Made by a program: the position numbers and the translations under genes
The notes under the pieces: model-generated
What the model saw: only the letters and a program-made list of their open reading frames with translations
What the model was told of the DNA's origin: nothing
Database searches by the model: none
Assembly (NCBI GenBank): GCA_041672385.1
Contig: JBAYZQ010000126.1
Span: 1-6,543, forward strand
Length of the DNA: 6,543 nucleotides
Direction: 5' to 3'
DNA from: JBAYZQ01 sp041672385
GTDB lineage: Bacteria > Spirochaetota > Spirochaetia > Sphaerochaetales > Sphaerochaetaceae
Part shown: piece after piece, positions 1-6,157 of the stretch
Position numbering within the stretch: the stretch's first letter is position 1
Layout of the letters: each line of letters begins with the position of its first letter

Positions 1-165
1 AGCTTTTGCATCTTTTACATCCAAAAGACTAAGATTTTGTTCTTGCTTAGCTTTTAAATAATCAAGATTATTTTCTTCCATTGACTTTTCAAGTTCTTCA
101 AAATTAACAGCAAAGAGAGAAACACTTATTAACAATATAAGAATTATAGCAGTTATTTTTTTCAT
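1..165 (-). CDS. TolC-family outer-membrane efflux protein, N-terminal part (cut by the window edge)
   Basis: Only the first 55 codons are inside the window; the frame is open to base 1. The protein starts with a classic signal peptide: M-K-K, a hydrophobic run at about residues 4-18, and a likely cleavage after A19 (S-L-F-A). The mature start runs N-F-E-E-L-E, then E-E-N-N-L-D-Y, then K-A-K-Q-E, then L-L-D-V-K-D-A-K-A. This matches the family pattern at the first helix of TolC-like proteins (L-x-x-A-x-x-x-A-x-x-N-N-x-x-L, then a heptad-patterned helix ending in A-x-A). Members form the trimeric outer-membrane and periplasmic channel that an RND pump and its adaptor dock onto. The ATG at 165 lies 4 nt after the stop of the lipoprotein gene. 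There is no strong Shine-Dalgarno sequence, only a weak G-rich stretch in the upstream gene's last codons, so translation probably depends on coupling. The family is assigned from a short N-terminus plus operon context; the rest of the gene is not visible. Confidence 0.8.
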   Translation of the reverse strand, partial: MKKITAIILILLISVSLFAVNFEELEKSMEENNLDYLKAKQEQNLSLLDVKDAKA

Positions 166-169
166 AATA

Positions 170-1459
170 CTAATCCCATTCTATTGATTCAGATTCGCTA
201 ATTGTTTGTATATTGTCATATTTTATTGTAGGAAGAGATTTGCTAGCTTCTCCAGTACTCTTTAATTCATAACGATAGAATTTATCATTTACATCCGGGG
301 TATATTTTTCATCAGAAGTTCCATCAACATTATCAATAATAAAATAAAGGGTAATTGTTCCATATTGACCTTCATAATCACCATCTTCATCTAAAATAGG
401 TTCCCAAATTATTTTTTCTGGTCCCTGACCAAGTCCAGAAAAATTACCATGAGAAACACTATTTCCATCAAAATTGCTTTCAGTTTCAACTTCAGCACAA
501 GTCTCTGAGTAAATAATTAATTTAGAAGCATCGCTATTTTCTGTTGCTAGCCAAATGTAAACACCATCATCTTCTTTATTATCTTTAAATACAATTTGTC
601 CACTGAAGGAAGGCATAGTAAATTCATAATTTTTCATATAAATCGGGTCTACTTGATAGGTAGAATCAGAAGCTAATAAATCACTAGCACTTATTGGAGA
701 AATTGGACTGTCACTTGAATAGTAATGTTCTTCATCGTCTTTTTCCACTTGACGCCAAGTACTACCTGAGAGGTTAGCTTCAAGACTTACTGTAAAATCA
801 TCAAAGGCAACTTCCTTGATTTTCTTATATTTAGGAATTGTAAGAACAACAGTACTTTCTCCGGTTATGGTTGTCTTGATAGTAAAATCTTCAAGTTCAT
901 TATCAGATGAATCCATTATCATCACATTTAAATCAAAAGTTTCATCTGTTATTAAATTATTTGTAGCTGCATTTCTAATTTCAAGATTTAAAGTTCTATA
1001 AAGATAAATGGAAGTTAATTGTTGACTAACATTAGAGTTGTTATTGCTATCACTGACTATCATTATGTTATCTTCAATATTTTTACTAAGCCCATAATCT
1101 TCTTTATAAAATAGAAGATAAACTTCACTATAATCTGCAGTTTTTCCAAATTCAGGGTTGTAGGTTTTCCAGGTCAATTTACTTATTGTAAACTCTCCAT
1201 TTTCATTTGTAGTAGCCCTTGGAATATAAGCTTTACTTGGATTAAAATCAGAGTAAATATCGTTTTTATCAACCCATGTTTGATAATCTGCATCTCTTGC
1301 ACTTTTACTTGTATATGCAAAAACTTTAACATTTGCTATAGCTTGATTACTGTCAGAATCAGTTACAGTCCCACTGAGGCCGGCTTGAAAAACAGAGCTA
1401 CAAGAAAACAATAATAAACATGAAATTGCTACTATAATAATTTTAATTTTTCTATTCAT
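170..1459 (-). CDS. Predicted lipoprotein with an N-terminal carboxypeptidase-regulatory-like domain, encoded inside an RND efflux operon
   Basis: A 429-residue protein that I do not recognise as a named family. Seen: a basic N-terminus (N-R-K-I-K), a hydrophobic stretch at residues 7-18, and a lipobox L17-F-S-C20 followed by S-S, so it should be processed by signal peptidase II and lipid-anchored at C20. Residues about 27-95 read as a carboxypeptidase-regulatory-like (CarboxypepD_reg / SpaA-like) beta-sandwich: G-L-S-G-T-V-T-D, then I-A-N-V-K-V-F-A-Y, then T-T-N-E-N-G-E-F-T-I. The remainder is acidic and looks beta-rich, with Y/F/W-containing strands at about 280-305 and 345-400. The only other mature-region cysteine is C321. 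The ATG at 1459 has an excellent ribosome binding site (GGGAGG, 5-nt spacer) and overlaps the pump stop codon by 8 nt. The stop is 4 nt before the TolC start. Context suggests a periplasmic or outer-membrane-facing accessory of the pump, or a cargo/envelope protein co-regulated with it. This role is inferred; the lipoprotein call is solid. Confidence 0.85.
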   Translation of the reverse strand: MNRKIKIIIVAISCLLLFSCSSVFQAGLSGTVTDSDSNQAIANVKVFAYTSKSARDADYQTWVDKNDIYSDFNPSKAYIPRATTNENGEFTISKLTWKTYNPEFGKTADYSEVYLLFYKEDYGLSKNIEDNIMIVSDSNNNSNVSQQLTSIYLYRTLNLEIRNAATNNLITDETFDLNVMIMDSSDNELEDFTIKTTITGESTVVLTIPKYKKIKEVAFDDFTVSLEANLSGSTWRQVEKDDEEHYYSSDSPISPISASDLLASDSTYQVDPIYMKNYEFTMPSFSGQIVFKDNKEDDGVYIWLATENSDASKLIIYSETCAEVETESNFDGNSVSHGNFSGLGQGPEKIIWEPILDEDGDYEGQYGTITLYFIIDNVDGTSDEKYTPDVNDKFYRYELKSTGEASKSLPTIKYDNIQTISESESIEWD

Positions 1460-4400
1460 TTTTTCCTCCCAATTCAGAAAAACTTCTTCTCGTTAAAGAA
1501 ATTTTTTCAAAAGAATAATATACACAAGGTGTCAAAAACATCGTAATTATTGTAGATGTTAATAGTCCTCCACAGATCGCCTGTCCTGTAGGGGAATAAA
1601 GCTCCGCTCCTTCTCCAAGTCCAAGAGCCATTGGAATTACTCCAAAAAGTGTTGTTAAGGTAGTCATTAATATTGGTCTAAGTCTACTAGCAGATCCTTC
1701 AACAACACCTTCTTTAAGTATTAAAAGTTCTTCTTCAAGTGTTAAATACTTATTTATTGCAATTTCACTGGTATAGCCAGAATGAGGATAGTTAATTTCT
1801 TCTTCATCAACAAAATATATGTTTGCTGCCCTCTTTTTATCACGTAGTTGATTAATGCTATCAACTAAAATAATAGCGTTGTTTACTACTATTCCTGCCA
1901 GCGATACGACTCCAATAAAACTCATTAAGGACATACTTGAATGGAAAGCAAGAAGGCCTAAAATTACTCCAATCATAGCAAATGGAACACTAAACATTAC
2001 AATAAGAGGTTGTTTAAACCTTTCAAATTGTATGACCATAACCATATATACTAGAAAGATAGCCACAATCAACACTGTTATAAGTGAAGGAAGGCTGTCT
2101 TTTATTAACCCCATTATTCCGCCCTTTTCAACACTAATTCCAAAAGGAAGAGGGTTTTCATTTAAATAATTGTCCATCATATTATTAACACCAGAGTTAT
2201 CTTCGCTTACAAGCGAAGCTGTTACTGTAATTTCTTTGGCCCTTTCAGAGTGATTAATAGAACTAACTGCCTTCTTTTTTGTGAAATCAAAAAGACCATC
2301 AAAGCTTATCATATCACCTGAGCGACTTTTTATTTGAATTTTTGAAAGAGTCTTTTCATTAAGATTTTCATCCTTTGCATCACTGGTTAAATGTATTGGA
2401 TATCTACTGCCATCTTCTTGGCTTATATACCCTGTATCAATTCCATAAAATAATATTGATGATATAACTCCAGATTCATAACTAGTTAGTCCCAAAGAGC
2501 CTAAATATTCACCACTTGCTTCCAGTGATAGATTAATACTATTGTAAGAAGTATCAATTTTGGTGCTTAGAACTTCGTCACTAGTCTTTAATTGTTTTTC
2601 AATACTTTGAGCTGTTTCATAAAGCGTATCTAAATCTTCACCCACTAGCTTTATTTGATAACCTCCGCCGCCTGTTACATAGCCCAGAAGTTTATCGAGT
2701 CCGCCATTTTTCATTTTGACTTTTACATCTGGAATTCTTGAAGAAATTTCTTTCTGTAATTCCAGCATTATTTCGTGAACATCACGGCTTCTTTCTTTTT
2801 TATCAATCAATTTAACCGTCATATTTCCATGGTTTTTTCCAGCTTCTCCAAGTCCTTGCCAACCATCCCCCCAACCGGAATTTAATACTGTGGTACTGGT
2901 TTCTTTGACTGTTTCATAAACTATTTTTTCGGCTTCTTTCATTTTTTCATCAACTTGCTTGATATCATAACCAGTTGGAAAATCAATTATAACTTGAAAG
3001 TCTCCGCTATCAACAGAAGGAATGAAAGTGTAACCTAATAATGGCAGGAAACAAAAAGATATTCCTAAAATAAAAATTGCCAGCAACACAATGAACTTCC
3101 TATCTGTTAGGCTCCATTTTAATGCTTTTTGGTAAGCGCTTTGAACTTTCTCAACTCCTTTTAGAAAAATAGTCTCTTTTCTAATTGTTCTTTTCTTGGA
3201 TTTCGTGAAGAGTGAAATCAAGAAAGGCACAACTATTATTGAAACAAGTAAAGATGCTGATAAACATAAAATAAGAGTTATTGCAAAATCTTTTATTATC
3301 ATTCCTACTATTCCAATTAAAAACAACATTGGAATAAAAACTGCAATACTTGTCATATTTGAAGCAACTATTGAAGATCCCACTTCATCAGAGCCTTGAA
3401 GGATTGCATCTTCGGCTGAGAAATCTTTAACTTTCATATAACGGTTAATTTGTTCTAGCATTACTATTGATCCATCAACTATCATTCCAAGTGCAACTAC
3501 AATTCCTGAAACAGATATCAAATTTATAGTTTGACCCAAAACTTGCATACCAATGAAGGTAAAGAAAATACTTAGTGGTATTGAAATAGCAATAATTAGG
3601 GTTGCAACTCCGTCATTTAAAAACAAGAATATTGCCAGTATTGCCATTAGAACTCCAAGAATTCCACTTGTTATAACATTTTTAAGTGAGTTCCCAATAC
3701 TTTGTGCATCATCTATAAAAATTTGGTAGCTCAAGGCCCCATTTGTATCGGCATTAATGTTATCAAGAACTTCTTTTACTGATGAAATTATCCCCAGTGT
3801 ATCTGCATCCTTTCTTTTTGTTATTTGGAGCATAATCATTGATTTATCGTTTGAAGAAACAATTACTTCATCTTCTGGATAATTATAATTAACGCTAGCA
3901 ACATCAGAAAGTTTTACTAAGACGTTATCACTTCCCATACCTATTGTAATATTTTTTATATCTTCTAGATTTTCAAATTTTCCCGAATAACTTAAATTTA
4001 CCATTTTATCTTGGTATTTTGCTAATCCCAAGGGAATTGAAACATTGGCGGCTTTAATAGCTTCGTATACCTGAACTACAGGAATTTGTTTACTTTGAAG
4101 TTCATCAAGATGAAGTTTTATTTCAACTTCAAGCTCGTCTCCTCCAACAATATTAACATCACTTACACCTTCAATTCTTGTAAGTTTAGGTTTTATTTCA
4201 TCACGCAGATACTCAGTAATTCTACCAACATCTTTTCCTCCAGATATTCCAACATCGAATATTGTCAACATGGTTGAACCACCAACAAGAGCAATAGGAT
4301 CTCCTTGAACGCCTTCCGGAAGTTCTCCACTAGTAAGATGTCCAATTCTATATCTTAGTTCTGTCAGTTCGTTGTAGGGGTCAACTCCATCAGAATATAC

Positions 4401-4679
4401 GATTGTTATCCAACTTAAGGATTCCAAACTTTGGCTTTTCATGCTTTTGTAATTGGGTAAAGTGACAAAATTGTCTTCAAGAAGACTAGTTACACTTTCT
4501 TCTACTTCCTCAGCAGTAGCTCCAGGATAAATTGTTAAAACTTCTACTTCAGGTAGGGACATATCAGGTATAAATTCAATACTAAGCTGAGGTATGCAAT
4601 AAATTCCAAAAGCAATAACTGCAATTATTATCATTGCTATTACTACTGGATGTTTTACTGAATAATGGGAAATTCTCAT
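1452..4679 (-). CDS. RND-family efflux permease (HAE1/AcrB-like inner-membrane pump)
   Basis: A 1075-residue proton-driven transporter, normal in length for the family, that exports substrate from the periplasm or inner membrane through an adaptor and TolC. Seen: TM1 at about 8-30 followed by the family pattern Q-L-S-I-E-F-I-P-D and the Y-P-G-A-T-A-E-E-V-E porter motif at 51-60; a large periplasmic loop to about 333; TM2-TM6 between 334 and 492; TM7 at 528-550; a second periplasmic loop at 551-861; and TM8-TM12 to 1056. TM4 carries G-M-I-V-D402-G-S-I-V, keeping the first proton-relay aspartate (AcrB D407 position) with Gly at the second. TM10 carries G-I-V-V-N-N-A-I (N933, N934) instead of the AcrB lysine, as in many HAE1 pumps. 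R-L-R-P-I-L-M-T-T at about 999-1007 is the classic TM11 start. The cytoplasmic segment between TM10 and TM11 is about 30 residues longer than usual. I chose ATG 4679: it gives the usual M-R-I-S-x-x-S-V-K-H-P N-terminus and an ATGA overlap with the adaptor gene. The substrate cannot be told from sequence. Confidence 0.95.
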   Translation of the reverse strand: MRISHYSVKHPVVIAMIIIAVIAFGIYCIPQLSIEFIPDMSLPEVEVLTIYPGATAEEVEESVTSLLEDNFVTLPNYKSMKSQSLESLSWITIVYSDGVDPYNELTELRYRIGHLTSGELPEGVQGDPIALVGGSTMLTIFDVGISGGKDVGRITEYLRDEIKPKLTRIEGVSDVNIVGGDELEVEIKLHLDELQSKQIPVVQVYEAIKAANVSIPLGLAKYQDKMVNLSYSGKFENLEDIKNITIGMGSDNVLVKLSDVASVNYNYPEDEVIVSSNDKSMIMLQITKRKDADTLGIISSVKEVLDNINADTNGALSYQIFIDDAQSIGNSLKNVITSGILGVLMAILAIFLFLNDGVATLIIAISIPLSIFFTFIGMQVLGQTINLISVSGIVVALGMIVDGSIVMLEQINRYMKVKDFSAEDAILQGSDEVGSSIVASNMTSIAVFIPMLFLIGIVGMIIKDFAITLILCLSASLLVSIIVVPFLISLFTKSKKRTIRKETIFLKGVEKVQSAYQKALKWSLTDRKFIVLLAIFILGISFCFLPLLGYTFIPSVDSGDFQVIIDFPTGYDIKQVDEKMKEAEKIVYETVKETSTTVLNSGWGDGWQGLGEAGKNHGNMTVKLIDKKERSRDVHEIMLELQKEISSRIPDVKVKMKNGGLDKLLGYVTGGGGYQIKLVGEDLDTLYETAQSIEKQLKTSDEVLSTKIDTSYNSINLSLEASGEYLGSLGLTSYESGVISSILFYGIDTGYISQEDGSRYPIHLTSDAKDENLNEKTLSKIQIKSRSGDMISFDGLFDFTKKKAVSSINHSERAKEITVTASLVSEDNSGVNNMMDNYLNENPLPFGISVEKGGIMGLIKDSLPSLITVLIVAIFLVYMVMVIQFERFKQPLIVMFSVPFAMIGVILGLLAFHSSMSLMSFIGVVSLAGIVVNNAIILVDSINQLRDKKRAANIYFVDEEEINYPHSGYTSEIAINKYLTLEEELLILKEGVVEGSASRLRPILMTTLTTLFGVIPMALGLGEGAELYSPTGQAICGGLLTSTIITMFLTPCVYYSFEKISLTRRSFSELGGKNE
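1465..1470 (-). promoter_or_regulatory. Strong ribosome binding site of the lipoprotein gene
   Basis: On the minus strand GGGAGG is followed by five A and the ATG at 1459. It lies inside the last codons of the pump gene (the L-G-G-K-N-E end). It is clearly the best Shine-Dalgarno match among the operon genes, so the lipoprotein can be initiated independently of coupling from the pump. Confidence 0.8.
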
Positions 4680-5722
4680 AGGAGAGCAACCTTTTGTCCA
4701 TCTATAACAAAGCCCTGCCCATCTGTAATAAACCAATAATCTTTGTATTTTTCATCAAGTATGAAATAAGTGTCATCTCCAATTATTAATTGCAAATTGA
4801 GCATCTTGGCTTCTTGAGAGTTTTTGTCGTAGTAGTAAAGTGTTCCATCTGAATTTCTTACTGAATAAGGTAAAGTAAGAACGTTTTCTTGTGTATTGTA
4901 TATAAGCTCAACTGTTACAAACATCCCAGGGCTAAATAATTGTACGTTTTCTGTTACTCCAAGTTCAACTTCAAAAGTTTTTGACTGTGGTGAAATATAA
5001 GGACTTATGGACGTTATAAGAGCTTTAGCTTCTGAATCTTGATGGTGAATTACCGCATTAATTGTTTCTTTATTTTTGTTAATTAAGTTGAAGTATTTCT
5101 CACCTACATTTAGTTTCACAATTAGGTTATTTAAATCAGCAATCACAAACATAGGGGTTTGTTGACTGGCAATTGAACCTTTGGCTGAAGAAGATATAAG
5201 GATAGTTCCTTCTACAGGAGCTTTTACAGTTGCATAATCAAGTTGAACTTTTGCTAAATCCATTTGAGCTTTGTACGCATCTCTTTGTGCTTTTATTTCT
5301 TCAAGATTTTGCTTAGTAGCAGCTTTTACTTCTACTAATTTTCCCATTCGTGTATAAGTTGAATCTGCAGCTAAATAAGCAGCTTGTGCCTGTTCAAATT
5401 GTAATTGATAGGGAGTTTTATCAAGGACAGCAAGCACTTGGTCCTTTTCAACTTTATCACCAACTTTTACATAATACTCCTCAACGGTTCCCGCAACAAA
5501 TGGAACTACTGGAATTTTAGCTTCAGCATCAATATAACCATTAATGGTAATTGATTGTTCAATATTTCTTCTTTCAGCTTGTTCAATTTTAACTGGAGGA
5601 ATTGGTGCAATGTACTCTGTTTTATCTCTATTTGAAGCAAATTTAAGTATTGCTAAAGCTGCCAAGGAGGTAATTATTATCAAAAGAACAAATCGCAATA
5701 TCCTATTAAATCGATTAGACAT
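4676..5722 (-). CDS. RND efflux periplasmic adaptor (membrane fusion protein)
   Basis: A 348-residue HlyD/AcrA-type adaptor that links the RND pump to TolC. Seen: an uncleaved-looking N-terminal membrane anchor at about residues 8-28 with no lipobox cysteine; first half of the lipoyl-like barrel-sandwich at about 70-101 (V-P-F-V-A-G-T-V-E-E, V-K-V-G-D-K-V-E-K-D-Q-V-L); a short helical hairpin at about 104-161 rich in A, Q, K and E; second lipoyl half at about 164-197 (A-T-V-K-A-P-V-E-G-T-I, then P-M-F-V-I-A-D-L); a beta-barrel at about 198-275, including the family pattern S-P-G-M-F-V-T-V at 264-271; and a membrane-proximal domain to the end (L-T-L-P-Y-S-V, G-Q-K-V-A-L-L). The start is ATG 5722 because GGAG lies 6 nt upstream; a TTG four codons earlier overlaps that ribosome binding site and is rejected. 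It is the first gene of the operon and overlaps the pump gene by 4 nt. Confidence 0.93.
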   Translation of the reverse strand: MSNRFNRILRFVLLIIITSLAALAILKFASNRDKTEYIAPIPPVKIEQAERRNIEQSITINGYIDAEAKIPVVPFVAGTVEEYYVKVGDKVEKDQVLAVLDKTPYQLQFEQAQAAYLAADSTYTRMGKLVEVKAATKQNLEEIKAQRDAYKAQMDLAKVQLDYATVKAPVEGTILISSSAKGSIASQQTPMFVIADLNNLIVKLNVGEKYFNLINKNKETINAVIHHQDSEAKALITSISPYISPQSKTFEVELGVTENVQLFSPGMFVTVELIYNTQENVLTLPYSVRNSDGTLYYYDKNSQEAKMLNLQLIIGDDTYFILDEKYKDYWFITDGQGFVIDGQKVALL

Positions 5723-5728
5723 GTTTCT

Positions 5729-5732
5729 CTCC
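5729..5732 (-). promoter_or_regulatory. Ribosome binding site that fixes the adaptor start
   Basis: GGAG on the minus strand, with a 6-nt spacer (AGAAAC) before ATG 5722. This selects the ATG over the in-frame TTG at 5734, which lies upstream of the Shine-Dalgarno sequence itself. Confidence 0.75.
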
Positions 5733-5746
5733 AAAATTAATAAAAC

Positions 5747-5763
5747 CTATACTAATAGTATAG
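5747..5763. promoter_or_regulatory. Perfect 7-bp inverted repeat over the operon promoter (candidate operator)
   Basis: CTATACT-AAT-AGTATAG is a perfect 17-bp palindrome with a 3-bp centre. It overlaps the proposed -10 element of the efflux operon and ends 24 nt before the adaptor ATG. Its position suits a repressor that blocks RNA polymerase (efflux operons are often controlled by TetR- or MarR-type repressors), but no regulator gene is in the window, and AT-rich palindromes can arise by chance. Confidence 0.35.
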
Positions 5764-5776
5764 AAGATTCTTTCAA
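5749..5776 (-). promoter_or_regulatory. Putative sigma70-type promoter of the efflux operon
   Basis: Minus-strand TTGAAA (5776-5771), a 16-nt spacer, then TAGTAT (5754-5749). A start around 5742 would give a leader of about 20 nt before the adaptor ATG. An alternative pairing is TTGTCA (5783-5778) with TATACT (5762-5757), but its spacer is only 15 nt. The same two hexamers with a 17-nt spacer precede the tRNA on the other strand, which mildly supports the first reading. T-rich sequence just upstream could act as an UP element. This is a match by eye only. Confidence 0.4.
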
Positions 5777-5806
5777 TTGACAACAAAAACCAAAAAAAGA
5801 AAAAAA

Positions 5807-5835
5807 TTATTGATTCTACTATTGAAACAATCAAT
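5807..5835 (-). terminator. Weak hairpin followed by a T-tract (terminator-like)
   Basis: On the minus strand ATTGATT (5835-5829), a 13-nt loop, then AATCAAT (5815-5809), followed by two more bases and a long T-rich run (T7, C, T7) from about 5806 to 5792. The stem has a single G:C pair, so it is weak. If active it would stop transcription coming from the right towards the efflux operon. It also contains the -35 of the tRNA promoter, so the resemblance may be accidental. Confidence 0.2.
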
Positions 5836-5850
5836 CCTTTCTTCTAGTAT
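5822..5850 (+). promoter_or_regulatory. Putative promoter of tRNA-Leu
   Basis: TTGAAA at 5822-5827 (5 of 6 bases of the consensus -35), an ideal 17-nt spacer, and TAGTAT at 5845-5850. Transcription would begin near 5857, a few bases before the mature 5' end of the tRNA. The location and spacing are convincing; the -10 match is moderate (4 of 6). Confidence 0.5.
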
Positions 5851-5861
5851 TTTATAGCATT

Positions 5862-5945
5862 GCCCGGGTGGCGGAATTGGTAGACGCGCATGGTTCAGGT
5901 CCATGTGGGAGTAATCTTGTGCAAGTTCAAATCTTGTTCCGGGCA
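5862..5945 (+). tRNA. tRNA-Leu (anticodon CAG)
   Basis: The full class II cloverleaf can be folded by eye. The acceptor GCCCGGG pairs with TCCGGGC, with one G-U at the base of the stem, followed by discriminator A at 5945, as expected for leucine tRNAs. The D-arm is GCG...CGC with the conserved GG in the loop. The anticodon stem CATGG/CCATG encloses TTCAGGT, giving anticodon CAG at 5896-5898, which reads CUG codons. A 15-nt long variable arm is present (typical of Leu, Ser and bacterial Tyr). The T-arm is GCAAG-TTCAAAT-CTTGT. CCA is not encoded (ATTTTA follows), so a CCA-adding enzyme is needed. It is divergent from the efflux operon. No defect is seen. Confidence 0.97.
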
Positions 5946-6112
5946 TTTTAGTACACTATATTGATACAATATGATAATTAGAAAAATCTATTTTAAGTCT
6001 TTATCTGTAAAGAAATAAAAACTAGCTTCTTTTTTTGCACTATCGCTTATTTCTATTATTAGACCAAGGTGTTAGAAACATGGTAAAGAACTACACCCTC
6101 TTGAAGTTAAAT
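5946..6112. other. Gene-free AT-rich spacer with small hairpins
   Basis: No supported gene lies between the tRNA and the tandem repeat. It holds a perfect 6-bp inverted repeat with a 3-nt loop (ATATTG at 5958-5963, CAATAT at 5967-5972); a 4-bp hairpin followed by TTTT (5979-5994) that could be a weak tRNA terminator; CTTTA/TAAAG at 5999-6012; and a T-run at 6030-6036. None is a convincing intrinsic terminator. A 21-codon frame starting D-Q-G-V-R-N-M ends at a stop at 6124-6126, but I cannot match it to any family. Confidence 0.5.
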
Positions 6113-6152
6113 CGTGTAATAGTATAGGTAAACGTGTAATAATATAAAAAAA
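6113..6152 (+). repeat. Imperfect tandem repeat, two 20-nt units
   Basis: Unit 1 (6113-6132) and unit 2 (6133-6152) both begin CGTGTAATA and share TATA and a terminal AAA; 16 of 20 positions are identical, and the first 14 match at 13 positions. It lies directly before the point where recombinase homology starts. It could be a duplication scar, a protein-binding repeat or the remnant of a mobile-element end; the sequence does not decide between these. Confidence 0.55.
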
Positions 6153-6157
6153 ATTAA

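Noticed and set aside
816..1001. Plus-strand open frame of 61 codons inside the lipoprotein gene
   Set aside because: Antisense shadow of a well-supported gene with no ribosome binding site or family resemblance.
1855..2169. Plus-strand open frame of 104 codons inside the pump gene
   Set aside because: Antisense to conserved TM8-TM10 coding sequence; its composition mirrors the pump codons and no family is recognisable.
3196..3399. Plus-strand open frame of 67 codons inside the pump gene
   Set aside because: Antisense to the TM5-TM6 region; no start signals or family resemblance.
4086..4277. Plus-strand open frame of 63 codons inside the pump gene
   Set aside because: Antisense shadow of the first porter domain; low-complexity product.
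4680..4736. A 19-codon N-terminal extension of the pump from an ATG at 4736
   Set aside because: The added residues (rich in W, C and Y) do not resemble any RND N-terminus, and ATG 4679 gives the standard start and an ATGA overlap with the adaptor stop.
5723..5734. TTG start four codons upstream for the adaptor
   Set aside because: The TTG overlaps the Shine-Dalgarno sequence that clearly serves ATG 5722, and it adds only M-E-R-N.
5544..5780. Plus-strand open frame of 78 codons across the adaptor start and upstream region
   Set aside because: Antisense to the adaptor N-terminus and through the operon promoter; no ribosome binding site and no recognisable product.
5958..5972. Inverted repeat ATATTG/CAATAT as the tRNA terminator
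   Set aside because: The stem is almost all A:T and no T-tract follows, so it does not meet the criteria for an intrinsic terminator.
6062..6126. Short frame D-Q-G-V-R-N-M ending at 6126 as a gene remnant
   Set aside because: Only about 21 codons and no family match by eye; cannot be told from chance.
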